Assembly: GCF_001570605.1 (NCBI RefSeq)
Contig: NZ_BBXG01000015.1
Span: 124,001 to 188,000 of the forward strand
Length of the DNA: 64,000 nucleotides
Direction: 5' to 3'
DNA from: Herbidospora cretacea
Lineage (GTDB): Bacteria; Actinomycetota; Actinomycetes; Streptosporangiales; Streptosporangiaceae
Shown here piece by piece: positions 21,186 through 29,474 of this stretch. Made by a program: the position numbers and the translations under genes. How positions within the stretch are numbered: position 1 is the first letter of the stretch; each line of letters opens with the position of its first letter. Under the pieces are notes generated by a model that was given only the letters and a program-made list of their open reading frames with translations, had not been told where the DNA came from and searched no databases.

Positions 21186-22078
21186 GGGGCCTCATTCGTG
21201 GTGGTCAGCAGACGTCGATGGAAAGCCGCCTGGAAGCGAGCGGTCCGGGCGTGCCGATCGCGGATCGCGGCGACGCCGGGTGGAGGTTCCCCTTGGTAGG
21301 TCCGGTGGATCTGGTGCACCAGGAATCCCGCCGTGTGGTCGTGGTCATATCGGAGATGAGCGGAGAGAAACCTCTGCTCCGCCGGTGAGAGCTCAAACTC
21401 CGTGCTCAGCGCGAGACCGAAGTCGGCGAAGCGGAGCCGCTCGCCGTCGGTGAGAACGTTGCCGAAGTGCGCGTCGAAGTGGACGAGCCCGCGCGAGCTC
21501 ATGAAGTCGCATCCCCGGGCGAGCTCCCGCTCCGCCCGGACGAAGCGCGCCTCGTCGGTGAGCCACTCTCCCAGCGTGTACGGGATGTGCTCCAGGAACA
21601 GCACGAGGCTGTGCGAGGCCGCGCCGATCGCTTCGAGCCGCGCCCGCACGGCCGGGGAGCCCCGCCAGTGCGCGACCGCCCCGTCGATCCCGCCGAACTC
21701 GTCGGCGAACCCCTCGGGCGGGGAGTCGGGGATGACCCGCCAGTGGTGGAGCAGCGGAAACCCGTCGTAGTCGCCCGCCCGGACCCAGGCGTTCGTCATG
21801 AGGTGGACGGCCAGCTCACGCCAGGCCCCGAAGCCCGCCGAGCCCAGGCCGTAGTGGTAGAAGTCGGGCAGGTCGAACAGGTTCCTCGTCGACCGGACGT
21901 TCTCGGGCCGCAGCTCCAGATCGGTCAGCGGGACCCGTTTGACGAAGACGGGCGTGCCGTCGACGTCGAGGGTGGCCGACCGCCCGCCGATGCCCGCGCC
22001 GTGCGCGGCGGCCTGCCGCACCCGGTCGGCGAGTTCGCGGTCGTCCAGCGACGACAGCCTTTCTCCTGGCTTGTCCAC
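21182..22078 (-). CDS. Kinase-fold protein (small-molecule or protein kinase-like)
   Basis: A 298-residue soluble protein with a kinase/aminoglycoside-phosphotransferase fold. VFVKRVPLTDLE supplies the ATP-binding lysine, HFDAHFGNVL the catalytic loop (H-x-D-x-x-x-x-N), and FADFGLAL the metal-binding DFG. A glycine-rich loop is not obvious (AAHGAGIGGRSA may serve). The substrate is unknown. The GTG start at 22078 has GGGGAAG upstream. It is divergent from the MoxR gene across 93 bp and overlaps the antiporter downstream, so it could regulate either, which remains speculative. Confidence 0.72.
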   Translation of the reverse strand: MDKPGERLSSLDDRELADRVRQAAAHGAGIGGRSATLDVDGTPVFVKRVPLTDLELRPENVRSTRNLFDLPDFYHYGLGSAGFGAWRELAVHLMTNAWVRAGDYDGFPLLHHWRVIPDSPPEGFADEFGGIDGAVAHWRGSPAVRARLEAIGAASHSLVLFLEHIPYTLGEWLTDEARFVRAERELARGCDFMSSRGLVHFDAHFGNVLTDGERLRFADFGLALSTEFELSPAEQRFLSAHLRYDHDHTAGFLVHQIHRTYQGEPPPGVAAIRDRHARTARFQAAFHRRLLTTTNEAP

Positions 22079-22171
22079 AGATCGATTCTTCCCCTCGCCG
22101 GGCCACGGCGAAGATCCGCCAGGCCGGAAAACCGATGGCCGGAGATCGGGGGATTCGGGAAGCTGGTCCGT

Positions 22172-23233
22172 ATGCAGGCCACCGTCACCGTCACGCCGGC
22201 CGCTCTTCCCGAGGTGCTGCTCAACGTCGCGCTGGTGCGTCCCGTCTTCCTCTGGGGCGCGCCCGGCATCGGGAAGAGTTCCCTGGTCAGGGCGTTCGCC
22301 GAGTCGCTCGGGCTTGAGTGTGTGACGCTGCTGGGCACCCAGCTCGCGCCCGAGGACCTCATCGGCGTGCCGCAGATCGTCGGCGACCGGAGCCGGTTCG
22401 CGCCGCCCGAGTCGATCGCGCGCGACGAGCCCTACTGTCTTTTCCTGGACGAGCTCAACGCGTCGTCGCCGGAGGTGCAGAAGGCCTTCTACTCGCTGAT
22501 CCTCGACCGGCGGATCGGGACCTACGAGCTGCCCGAGGGGTCGGTCGTCATCGGGGCGGGCAACCGGGCGACCGACAACGCGCTCGCCCGGCCGATGCCG
22601 TCGGCGCTGGTCAACCGGATGATCCACGTTCACCTGCGGGCCTCGGCCGACGACTGGCTCGTCTGGGCCTCCGGCAACGGCGTGCACCGGTGGGTGGTCG
22701 ACCATCTCGTCCAGCGGCCCGATCACCTGTGGAGCGCCCCGCCGAAGACGGAGGAGCCGTTCTCCACGCCGCGCGGCTGGCACATGCTGTCGGACGCGCT
22801 GCACGCCTACGGCGAGAACGTCGACGGCGACACGCTGGCCGTGCTCGCCCACGGGACCCTGTCGCCGGTGCACGCGTCGGCGTTCCGGGCCTACGTGAAG
22901 ACGGTCCGGCACGCCTTCGACCTCGACGCCGTCATCAAGGGCGAGGTGGCCTGGCCGCGCGACCCGCAGGACCGCGACCTGCTGTTCTTCCTGTCGGAGG
23001 CGTTCCGGGCGCGGCTGGCCAAGGACCTGCCGGCGTCCAGGAAGCACGCCTCCCCGGCGCTGCAGAAGCTGGCGTTCCGGTCCAAGGCGCTGCTGATCGA
23101 GCTGGCCGAGATCAGCCTCGAATGCGCCCAGCTGGTCATCGCGACCGACGACAACGGCGTGCCGGTCCTGCCGTCGTGGTTCCTCATCGAGGTGGGCCGC
23201 GACCTGCCCCGGCTCGCGGCGGCGCGGGCCTGA
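22172..23233 (+). CDS. MoxR-like AAA+ ATPase
   Basis: A 353-residue AAA+ ATPase of the MoxR group. Walker A is GAPGIGKSS (about residues 30-38), Walker B is CLFLDELNAS, sensor 1 is VIGAGN, and the RMIHVHLRA segment follows as in MoxR proteins. MoxR ATPases act as chaperones that load metals or mature complexes together with VWA-domain partners. The stop codon overlaps the start of the VWA/metallopeptidase gene (TGATG), so the two are translated together, the normal MoxR-VWA pairing. It has an ATG at 22172; longer in-frame readings overlap the divergent kinase gene. Confidence 0.88.
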   Translation: MQATVTVTPAALPEVLLNVALVRPVFLWGAPGIGKSSLVRAFAESLGLECVTLLGTQLAPEDLIGVPQIVGDRSRFAPPESIARDEPYCLFLDELNASSPEVQKAFYSLILDRRIGTYELPEGSVVIGAGNRATDNALARPMPSALVNRMIHVHLRASADDWLVWASGNGVHRWVVDHLVQRPDHLWSAPPKTEEPFSTPRGWHMLSDALHAYGENVDGDTLAVLAHGTLSPVHASAFRAYVKTVRHAFDLDAVIKGEVAWPRDPQDRDLLFFLSEAFRARLAKDLPASRKHASPALQKLAFRSKALLIELAEISLECAQLVIATDDNGVPVLPSWFLIEVGRDLPRLAAARA

Positions 23234-25005
23234 TGAGCAGGCAGCGCAAACCCGACCCGTGGCGCGTGGCGGTCCATCGCGGCTGGCACGAGGTCTCGGC
23301 GCAGCCGCTGTTCCGCACCATGCGGGTGGGCCTGGACCTTGAGGAGGACCTGCCCGACGGCCTGTGGGCCGACATCCTCCCGGAGGGGCCGGTCCGCTTC
23401 AATCCGCGCGTCCGCGCCGAATCCGACCAGTGGGCCTGGGTGTTCGCCCACCTGCTGCTGCACGCCGGTTTCGGCCACCTCGACCCGCGCAACGCCGAGC
23501 CGGGCGACCTCGACCGCCCGAGCGGGCGCGAGAAGCGGCGGCGGCCCCGGCTCCACTACCAGGCGGCCTGCTGCGTGGTCGTCGACCGGTTCCTCACCTC
23601 CGTCGGCGTCGGCCGCCCGCCCCGCCCGCTGCCCGACCTCCCGGTCGAGGACGAGGCGACGCTGGCGAGCCGCTGGCTGACCGGCGTCCCGCCCGAGTTC
23701 GCCCCCGGCGAGCACCCCGACTTCACCGTCGGCACCGACAAGCAGGCCGACTGGCGCAAGTTCCCCCACGAGCTCGCCATCGGCGTCTCCTCGGCCGCGA
23801 CGTCGGCCGTCACCGTGGCCTCCGGCGGCGACCCGCTGCGCCGCAAGCCGCCGTGGGAGCTGGCGCTCGGCTGGTTCGTGTCGTCGTATCCGCTGCTGGG
23901 CGCGCTCGCGGCCGGGATGAAGATCGTCGCCGACGCCGACGTGGCCCGGGGATGGGACATCGCCATCGCCGCCGTCAACGCCGAGGCCGGCGAGCTCTAC
24001 GTCAACCCGCTGCGCGAGCTCACGACCGAAGAGTGGCGGTTCGTCCTCGCGCACGAGATGCTCCACGCCGCCCTGCGCCACGGCGACCGGACAGGCGGGC
24101 GCGACCCGTACCTGTGGAACGTGGCCTGCGACTACGTCGTCAACGGCTGGCTCGTCGAGATGAACGTGGGCGAGATGCCCGAAGGCCTCCTCTACGACCC
24201 CGACCTGCGCGGACTGTCCAGCGAGGAGGTGTACGACCGCATCACCACCGACCTGCGCCGCATGCGCCGCCTGGCCACCCTCCGGGGCAAGGGCCTCGGC
24301 GACCTCCTGAACGAGTCCGCCACCCCCGGCCGCTACGCCGACCTCGACGCCTACTACCGCAGCGCCCTGTCCCAGGGCCTGGAATACCACCTGTCCTCCG
24401 GCCGAGGCCACCTCCCGAGCGGCCTGGAACAGGAGATCCGCGCCCTCGACCACCCCCCGCTCCCCTGGGACGCCCAACTGGCCCGCTGGTTCGACGAACA
24501 CGTCCGCAGCCCCGAACGCAAGCGCACCTACGCCCGCGCGTCCCGCCGCCAGTCGTCCACCCCCGGCATCCCGCGCCCCGGCTGGATCCTGCCCGAGGAG
24601 ATCGTCCGCCAGGCGACGTTCGGCGTGGTCCTCGACACGTCGGGCTCGATGGACGTCCGCCTGCTCGGCAAGGCCCTGGGCGCGATCGCGTCGTACGCCC
24701 TGGCCAGGGACGTGCCCCAGGCCCGGGTCGTCTTCTGCGACGCCGCCGCCTACGACGCGGGCTACCTCCCGGTGGAGACGATCGCCGGCCAGGTGCGGGT
24801 GCGCGGCCGGGGCGGGACGGAACTGCAACCGGGCGTCAACCTGCTCGAACGCGCCGACGACTTCCCGCACGACGGACCGATCTTGATCATCACCGACGGC
24901 TGGTGCGACGTGATCCGGGTGCGGCGCGAACACGCCTACCTGCTCCCGGAAGGAGCCTCCCTCCCCTTCCGCCCACGGGGCCCGGTCTTCCGGATGCGGC
25001 CGTGA
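23233..25005 (+). CDS. VWA-like protein with duplicated putative metallopeptidase domain (DUF2201 type)
   Basis: A 590-residue protein. The C-terminal 150 residues form a VWA-like domain with the MIDAS motif DTSGSM and TDGW near the end. The middle has a putative metallopeptidase domain with H274-E-x-x-H278-x4-H283 and the following NVACDYVVNGWL, as in DUF2201 proteins encoded beside MoxR. The N-terminal 130 residues look like a second, degenerate copy: FNPRV, then WAWVFAHLLLHAGFGH (H73, H77, H82, but no Glu), then a QAACCVVVDRFL segment in the same order and spacing. The ATG overlaps the MoxR stop. It probably works as the client-binding partner of the ATPase; whether it cuts proteins is unknown. 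Confidence 0.82.
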   Translation: MSRQRKPDPWRVAVHRGWHEVSAQPLFRTMRVGLDLEEDLPDGLWADILPEGPVRFNPRVRAESDQWAWVFAHLLLHAGFGHLDPRNAEPGDLDRPSGREKRRRPRLHYQAACCVVVDRFLTSVGVGRPPRPLPDLPVEDEATLASRWLTGVPPEFAPGEHPDFTVGTDKQADWRKFPHELAIGVSSAATSAVTVASGGDPLRRKPPWELALGWFVSSYPLLGALAAGMKIVADADVARGWDIAIAAVNAEAGELYVNPLRELTTEEWRFVLAHEMLHAALRHGDRTGGRDPYLWNVACDYVVNGWLVEMNVGEMPEGLLYDPDLRGLSSEEVYDRITTDLRRMRRLATLRGKGLGDLLNESATPGRYADLDAYYRSALSQGLEYHLSSGRGHLPSGLEQEIRALDHPPLPWDAQLARWFDEHVRSPERKRTYARASRRQSSTPGIPRPGWILPEEIVRQATFGVVLDTSGSMDVRLLGKALGAIASYALARDVPQARVVFCDAAAYDAGYLPVETIAGQVRVRGRGGTELQPGVNLLERADDFPHDGPILIITDGWCDVIRVRREHAYLLPEGASLPFRPRGPVFRMRP

Positions 25006-25028
25006 CCAGTTCTGGACCAGCCCGGTCG

Positions 25029-25922
25029 TCACCTGCTCAGGTCGGTTGAAAGGTCCCAGAGGCGGCGGGCGTCGTCGGGGTCGAGGGCGTGGTCGGCGAC
25101 GCCCCGGCGCACGCCCGGGGTGAACGGCTCGGCCTCCTGGCAGTCCTCGAAATACCGGCCGGTGACGCCTGCCACCAGGGGTGACGCGGCGAGGAGGACG
25201 GAGGTCGCGGCCCCCTGGGCGATGTTCTTCTCCGTGACGCCGGTGGTGCCCGAGGGGTCGAAGCTGGGCGGGGGTGTGACGACGTGGCGGCCGAGGTCGG
25301 TCTCCCAGATGCGGCCGGGGTTGAGGGCGTTGACGGCGATGCCGTCGGGGGCCCAGCGTTTGGCGGCCTCGACGGCGAACAGGATGTTGGCGGTCTTCGA
25401 CTGGGCGTAGGCGAGCCACGGGTCGTAGGGGTCCCGGGTGAAGTCGAGGTCGTCGAAGCGGACCGGGCCGTTGACGTGGCCGACCGAGCTGACCACGACC
25501 ACCCGCGCGTCCCCGGCCTCGCGGAGCGCGTCGTGGAGGCCGACGGTGAGCGCGAAGTGGCCGAGGTGGTTGGTGGCGAACTGGAGCTCGCGGCCCTCCG
25601 GGGTGCGCTGTTCGGGGGTGGCCATGACGCCGGCGTTGTTGACGAGGATGTGCAGTGGGCCCGTCCAGCTACGTGTGAAGGCGGTGACGGAGTCCAGGTC
25701 GGCCAGGTCCAGCAGCGCCACCCGCAGGCCGGGCGCGGTGACCGGGTTGCGTACGGCGATGGTCACCTCCGCGCCCGCCGAGGCCAGCGCCCGCGCGGTC
25801 TCGCGGCCGAGGCCGCCCGCGCCGCCGGTGACGATCGCGCGACGTCCGCTGAGGTCGACGCCCGCGATCACGTCGTCGGCGGTGGATCGGGGGCCGAACG
25901 GGGTGGTGAAACGCTGTGGCAT
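25029..25922 (-). CDS. Short-chain dehydrogenase/reductase (WWOX/retinol dehydrogenase-like)
   Basis: A 297-residue NAD(P)-dependent oxidoreductase. The cofactor site TGGAGGLGRETARAL, the NNAGVM motif, the catalytic serine in VVVSSVGHV and the YAQSK (Y-x-x-x-K) pair are all present. The substrate cannot be predicted. The ATG at 25922 follows AGGAGAAG. The gene is divergent from a TetR regulator at 26016, and two palindromes lie in the 93-bp gap, so it is very probably the regulated target. It converges with the VWA gene. Confidence 0.9.
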   Translation of the reverse strand: MPQRFTTPFGPRSTADDVIAGVDLSGRRAIVTGGAGGLGRETARALASAGAEVTIAVRNPVTAPGLRVALLDLADLDSVTAFTRSWTGPLHILVNNAGVMATPEQRTPEGRELQFATNHLGHFALTVGLHDALREAGDARVVVVSSVGHVNGPVRFDDLDFTRDPYDPWLAYAQSKTANILFAVEAAKRWAPDGIAVNALNPGRIWETDLGRHVVTPPPSFDPSGTTGVTEKNIAQGAATSVLLAASPLVAGVTGRYFEDCQEAEPFTPGVRRGVADHALDPDDARRLWDLSTDLSR

Positions 25923-25945
25923 GGGATCTTCTCCTCTAGGCTTAA

Positions 25946-25965
25946 AAGCGGAGCCGAATCCGCTT
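25946..25965. promoter_or_regulatory. Operator 1 of the TetR/SDR divergent promoter
   Basis: AAGCGGAGCCGAATCCGCTT has 7-bp inverted arms (AAGCGGA / TCCGCTT). It matches the second palindrome 35 bp away at nearly every position, as expected for paired TetR sites. Confidence 0.8.
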
Positions 25966-25978
25966 ATGACCGTCCACA

Positions 25979-26002
25979 ATAAGCGGAGGCGACTCCGCTT
26001 AT
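25979..26002. promoter_or_regulatory. Operator 2 of the TetR/SDR divergent promoter
   Basis: Perfect 10-bp arms (ATAAGCGGAG / CTCCGCTTAT) flank a GCGA spacer. The site ends 13 bases before the chosen tetR start, so a bound repressor would block its own gene as well as the dehydrogenase gene. Confidence 0.85.
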
Positions 26003-26015
26003 GCAAGGGGGGACC

Positions 26016-26591
26016 ATGCCTCGTTCACTCCGCGCCGACGCGCAGGCCAATCAGGAGCGCCTGCTCGACGTCGCCGCGCGCGTGTTCGCCCGGGAGGGCG
26101 CCGACACCTCGCTCAAGGCCATCGCCGCCGAGGCCGGCGTCGGCATCGGCACGCTCTACCGCCGCTTCCCGACCCGCGAGGACCTCGTCGAGGCGACCTA
26201 CCGCAACGAGACCACGCGGCTGTGCGAGTCGGCGCCCCGGCTGCTGGAGCGGCATCCGCCCGTCGAGGCCTTCCGGGCGTGGATGGAGGACTTCGTCGAC
26301 TACATGCTCACCAAGCAGGGCATGTCCGACGCGCTACCGGCCATCCTCGCGACCCGCGACGGCCTGCGCCTGCACAGCCGCCAGGCCCTCGGGGAGGCGG
26401 TGGAGACCCTGCTCGCGGCGGGGATCGCCGCCGGGCGGCTGCGGGCGGACGGTTCGGCGTCCGACGTGCTCATGGCGCTGGGCGGGATCACCCTGATCAG
26501 CGGTCACGAACACCAGCGCGACCTCGCGTCGCGGCTCATCTCGCTGCTCCTCGACGGACTGGCGAGCAGGGCGAGCGCCGCCGCCGGATGA
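26016..26591 (+). CDS. TetR/AcrR-family transcriptional regulator
   Basis: A 191-residue repressor. The N-terminal helix-turn-helix is seen in TSLKAIAAEAGVGIGTLYRRF followed by PTREDLVEATY, the canonical TetR signature. The C-terminal helical ligand domain is variable and gives no ligand clue. ATG at 26016 is preferred because AGGGGGG lies just upstream; another ATG at 26001 is in frame but overlaps operator 2. It likely represses itself and the divergent dehydrogenase through the two palindromes between them. Confidence 0.9.
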   Translation: MPRSLRADAQANQERLLDVAARVFAREGADTSLKAIAAEAGVGIGTLYRRFPTREDLVEATYRNETTRLCESAPRLLERHPPVEAFRAWMEDFVDYMLTKQGMSDALPAILATRDGLRLHSRQALGEAVETLLAAGIAAGRLRADGSASDVLMALGGITLISGHEHQRDLASRLISLLLDGLASRASAAAG

Positions 26592-26640
26592 GACCCGGGC
26601 TCGACCGGCGTGAACGCCCGTTCTGAGCAGCGGCGGAGAC

Positions 26641-27213
26641 TCAGGCGCATTCGAGGGAGTCGAGCCAGGCGAGCAGGCGGGCGCCCTCGCGTTCCATGAC
26701 CCCCGGGTCCCGCAGGGCGTTGGCCAGCAGGGACATGCCCTGGTATCCGCCCACCAACGTGAGCGCCAGACCGTCGGGGCCCGGCAGGCCCAGTTCGCGG
26801 AACTGGCGCTCCACCCACATGAGCAGGAGCCGGATGACCCTGCCCGCCTCGACGTCCAAGCCGCCCTCTTCGCGTTTGTCCAGCTCGACGGCGAGTGTGC
26901 CGGTCGGGCAGCCGTAGCGGGCGGCGACGTCGCGCCGGCTGACCCATGCGGCGATCAGCCCTTTGAGGCGCTCGCGAGGATCGGGGAACTTGTCGAGCCG
27001 CCCGGTGAGCTCGTCGAGCTGCCGCGCATGTTCGGACAGCGCGCCCGCGACGAGCTCGTCCTTGGTCTTGAAGTAGTAGTAGACGTTGCCCACGGGGACC
27101 TCGGCCGCCCGCGCGATGTCGGCGATGGTCGTGCGCTCGGCGCCCTGCCGGTGCACGACCTCGGCCGCGGCCCTCATCAGCCGCTGCCTCTTCCCGCCAC
27201 CCGAGTCAGTCAC
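26641..27213 (-). CDS. TetR/AcrR-family transcriptional regulator
   Basis: A 190-residue TetR-type repressor. The DNA-binding domain reads TTIADIARAAEVPVGNVYYYF followed by KTKDELVAGAL. The effector domain carries YGCPTGTLAVEL, a motif common in the TetR subgroup that controls oxidoreductases. The GTG start codon lies inside a perfect palindrome (27204-27223), so binding would cover its own translation start region. It is divergent from an NAD(P)-binding protein gene at 27290 and probably controls both. Confidence 0.9.
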   Translation of the reverse strand: MTDSGGGKRQRLMRAAAEVVHRQGAERTTIADIARAAEVPVGNVYYYFKTKDELVAGALSEHARQLDELTGRLDKFPDPRERLKGLIAAWVSRRDVAARYGCPTGTLAVELDKREEGGLDVEAGRVIRLLLMWVERQFRELGLPGPDGLALTLVGGYQGMSLLANALRDPGVMEREGARLLAWLDSLECA

Positions 27214-27223
27214 CTGACTGACT
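27204..27223. promoter_or_regulatory. TetR operator overlapping the regulator's start codon
   Basis: AGTCAGTCACCTGACTGACT is a perfect 9+2+9 inverted repeat. It includes the GTG start (27211-27213) of the minus-strand tetR. A related, imperfect copy (AGTCAGTCAACTAACT) lies at 27255-27270, closer to the divergent target gene. Confidence 0.8.
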
Positions 27224-27254
27224 ATACGGCGATCTCTGTGCTACGTTGGTTTTA

Positions 27255-27270
27255 AGTCAGTCAACTAACT
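27255..27270. promoter_or_regulatory. Second, imperfect TetR operator
   Basis: AGTCAGTCAACTAACT repeats the half-site of the palindrome at 27204 and has a diverged second arm. It lies 20 bp before the TTG start of the NmrA-like gene, a position suited to repression of that gene. Confidence 0.55.
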
Positions 27271-27289
27271 CAGAACGAAGGAACCCGTC

Positions 27290-28132
27290 TTGATCGTCGT
27301 CACAGGCGCCACCGGCAACGTGGGCCGCACGCTGGTCCGCACCCTCACCGAGCAGGGCCACGAGGTGACCGCCGTAGCGCGCCGCGTCACCCCGGCCGAC
27401 ACGCCCCCCGGCGTCCGCGCCGTCGCCGCCGACCTCGCGCAGCCGTCCGCCGACGTGCCCTCCGAGGGCGCGGCGGTGTTCCTGCTGATCGGCGGGGATC
27501 TGATGATGGCCGGTGACCCCGTCCGCGTCGTCGCTCCGTTCGCGAACTACGGCAGGATCGTCCTCCTCAGCTCGCAGGGAGTGGCCACGCGCCCGCAGTC
27601 CCCCTCCCATGGGCGCGCCTTCGCCGCCTTCGAACAGGCCGTCATGGACTCGGGCACGGAGTGGACCATCCTGCGCCCCGGCGGCTTCGCCTCCAACGCC
27701 TACGCCTGGGCATCGTCCGTCAGGGCCGCCCGCACGGTCGCCGCGCCCTTCGGCGAGGTCGGCCTGCCGATCATCGACCCGGACGACATCGCCGCCGTCG
27801 CCGCCGCCACCCTCACCCAGCCGGGCCACGCCGAAGCGGTCTACGAGCTGACCGGCCCCACGCCGACCACTCCGCGCCAGCGCGCCGCCGCCATCGCGGA
27901 CGCCATCGGCGAGCCCATCACCTTCATCGACCAGACCCGGGAGGAGGCCCGCGCCCAGTTGCTCACGTTCATGCCCGCACCCGTGGCCGACACCACTCTC
28001 GACATCCTCGGGACCCCCACCGCCCGCGAACGGTCGGTCAGCCCCGACGTCGAGAAGATCCTCGGCCGCGCCCCCACCGCCTTCGCCGACTGGGCCAGGC
28101 GCAACGCCTCCGTGTTCGAGCAGGTGATGTAG
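27290..28132 (+). CDS. NmrA-like NAD(P)H-binding protein
   Basis: A 280-residue atypical short-chain dehydrogenase of the NmrA/quinone reductase-2 type. The cofactor loop VTGATGNVGRTLVRTL starts at the N-terminus. SSQGVAT, then WTILRPGGFASNAYAW, is the family's central pattern, and there is no Y-x-x-x-K pair, which fits NmrA members. The start is a TTG at 27290, supported by GAAGGA seven bases upstream; no ATG or GTG lies nearby in frame. It probably senses or reduces a quinone-like or redox-active compound under control of the divergent TetR protein. Confidence 0.85.
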   Translation: MIVVTGATGNVGRTLVRTLTEQGHEVTAVARRVTPADTPPGVRAVAADLAQPSADVPSEGAAVFLLIGGDLMMAGDPVRVVAPFANYGRIVLLSSQGVATRPQSPSHGRAFAAFEQAVMDSGTEWTILRPGGFASNAYAWASSVRAARTVAAPFGEVGLPIIDPDDIAAVAAATLTQPGHAEAVYELTGPTPTTPRQRAAAIADAIGEPITFIDQTREEARAQLLTFMPAPVADTTLDILGTPTARERSVSPDVEKILGRAPTAFADWARRNASVFEQVM

Positions 28133-28173
28133 GTCCCGATCGCCCCGCCGCAGGCGCGATCTCGGCGGCGCTG

Positions 28174-28668
28174 TCAGTTGCGCATGGTGAACGTCAGGAT
28201 GGTGCGGTCGTCAGGTTGCCCGTCGGCGTCGTTCTGCACGCGGATCTGCCTGGTGGCGGACTGTCCCGGCCAGAGCAGGAACGTGCCGATGCTCCCCTTG
28301 CCCTTCAGCCAGGGGGTGTCCGCGCTGTCACCCTCGAAGAACCAGACGACGATGTTGTCGACGGTCAGAATGCCGGGGGCGGTCCACCGGAGCCGGTAAT
28401 AGATCTCGGTACGGATTTCTCCCCCGCATTTGGCCCAGGCCTTGAAACTCTTGGCCGGCCCGCCGACAGTCCCCGTCTTGCTGAGCGGGATGTTGTAGCG
28501 GCAGCGCTCGTTCTTGCCGAAATTCTCGTAATCCATCATGTCGAACGCGATATTGCCGGTCGCGGTCCGGTCGGCCAGGGCGGACGCCTCGGCGGCGGGT
28601 GCGAACAGGCCCAGGGAAAGGGCTCCCGCGGCGGCACTGAGGCCGAGAGAGCGGACAATGCGGTTCAC
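28174..28668 (-). CDS. Secreted protein of unknown function
   Basis: A 164-residue exported protein. The N-terminus NRIVRSLGLSAAAGALSLGLF followed by APAAEASA is a clear Sec signal peptide. The mature domain of about 135 residues appears to be all beta, with two cysteines (CRYNIP and KCGGE) that may pair. I recognise no family. The GTG at 28668 has AGGAGA at the right distance, which decides the start. It is divergent from the DUF6000-like gene and converges with the NmrA-like gene. Confidence 0.7.
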   Translation of the reverse strand: MNRIVRSLGLSAAAGALSLGLFAPAAEASALADRTATGNIAFDMMDYENFGKNERCRYNIPLSKTGTVGGPAKSFKAWAKCGGEIRTEIYYRLRWTAPGILTVDNIVVWFFEGDSADTPWLKGKGSIGTFLLWPGQSATRQIRVQNDADGQPDDRTILTFTMRN

Positions 28669-28768
28669 CGGAATCTCCTTTGGAGAGGACGACGCTGTCC
28701 GCAGTAGAAGCCACTCCCCTTGCAACACGCCTTCACGACACCTTCTCGAAGTAAGGCAAGATGGCCGT

Positions 28769-29374
28769 GTGCGCGTGCCCCTCTCGCCCGACCACGAGAT
28801 GATGAAATTGGCGCGCCGCTATGTGGTCGCAAGACGCGTCGAATTCCCGCGTTACATGAACCTCATGGGGAACTTCCTCGGCCTTTCCGACCGGAAGGTG
28901 ATCCGTTTCGGGCGCGCGCTCGCCAAGGACGCCCGCCGCATCTCCGATCACGACCTCAGCGTCCTGCTCGACGGTGAGTGGCGCGCACGACTGACCGCCG
29001 CATGGCTCATCGGGCTTGATCGCCGCGTGCAGTTCCGTGAGCGGCTGTCGACGATGCTCCTCGACAGCGAACTGGTCTACGCGGGGGCCGGATACTGCCT
29101 GGCGCTGGCCCGCTTCGGCGAGGACGAGGACGCGGCGATCCTGTCCTCCTACCTCGATCGCTATCTACCGCAAGTGGAGAATCGCTACGACGAGAAGCTG
29201 GCAACCGACCACGCCGGCCGGTTCCTGACCCCCAACGGGCTGTGGGAGACCTTCTCGCCGGACGATCCGGACGCGAGCGACTGTAAGCGCGCCATGGCGG
29301 AGCAGGTCTCGTTCGCCGAGAGCGCCATGAACGGCACCCTGGCCGGCTGGACCGCAGGACGCGACTGGGCTTAG
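28769..29374 (+). CDS. DUF6000-like conserved hypothetical protein
   Basis: A 201-residue soluble protein. The phrases YMNLMGNFLGLS, WRARLTAAWLIGLDRRVQFRE, LLDSELVYAGAGYCLALARFG and ATDHAGRFLTPNGLWE match, from memory, an actinobacterial family of unknown function (DUF6000). The segment between RYDEK and ATDHAG seems shorter than I remember for the family, which may mean a small deletion. The GTG at 28769 with AAGG upstream is chosen; a second GTG at 28775 and ATG at 28799 are alternatives. No enzyme motif is seen. Confidence 0.6.
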   Translation: MRVPLSPDHEMMKLARRYVVARRVEFPRYMNLMGNFLGLSDRKVIRFGRALAKDARRISDHDLSVLLDGEWRARLTAAWLIGLDRRVQFRERLSTMLLDSELVYAGAGYCLALARFGEDEDAAILSSYLDRYLPQVENRYDEKLATDHAGRFLTPNGLWETFSPDDPDASDCKRAMAEQVSFAESAMNGTLAGWTAGRDWA

Positions 29375-29396
29375 CCACTCGGCGACTTTCCGAGGC

Positions 29397-29440
29397 ACAG
29401 CGAAGCGAGACCTTACCGGGGAGCGTGACGGATCCCCCGT
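29397..29440. repeat. Dispersed intergenic repeat R1, partial copy
   Basis: AGCGAAGCGAGACCTTACCG and the GGGAGCG that follows match the 3' part of the two longer R1 copies at 32886 and 35461. Only about 35 bases are shared. Confidence 0.5.
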
Positions 29441-29474
29441 AATCGATGCTTGAAAGGGGCAATAGCATCCTGCA

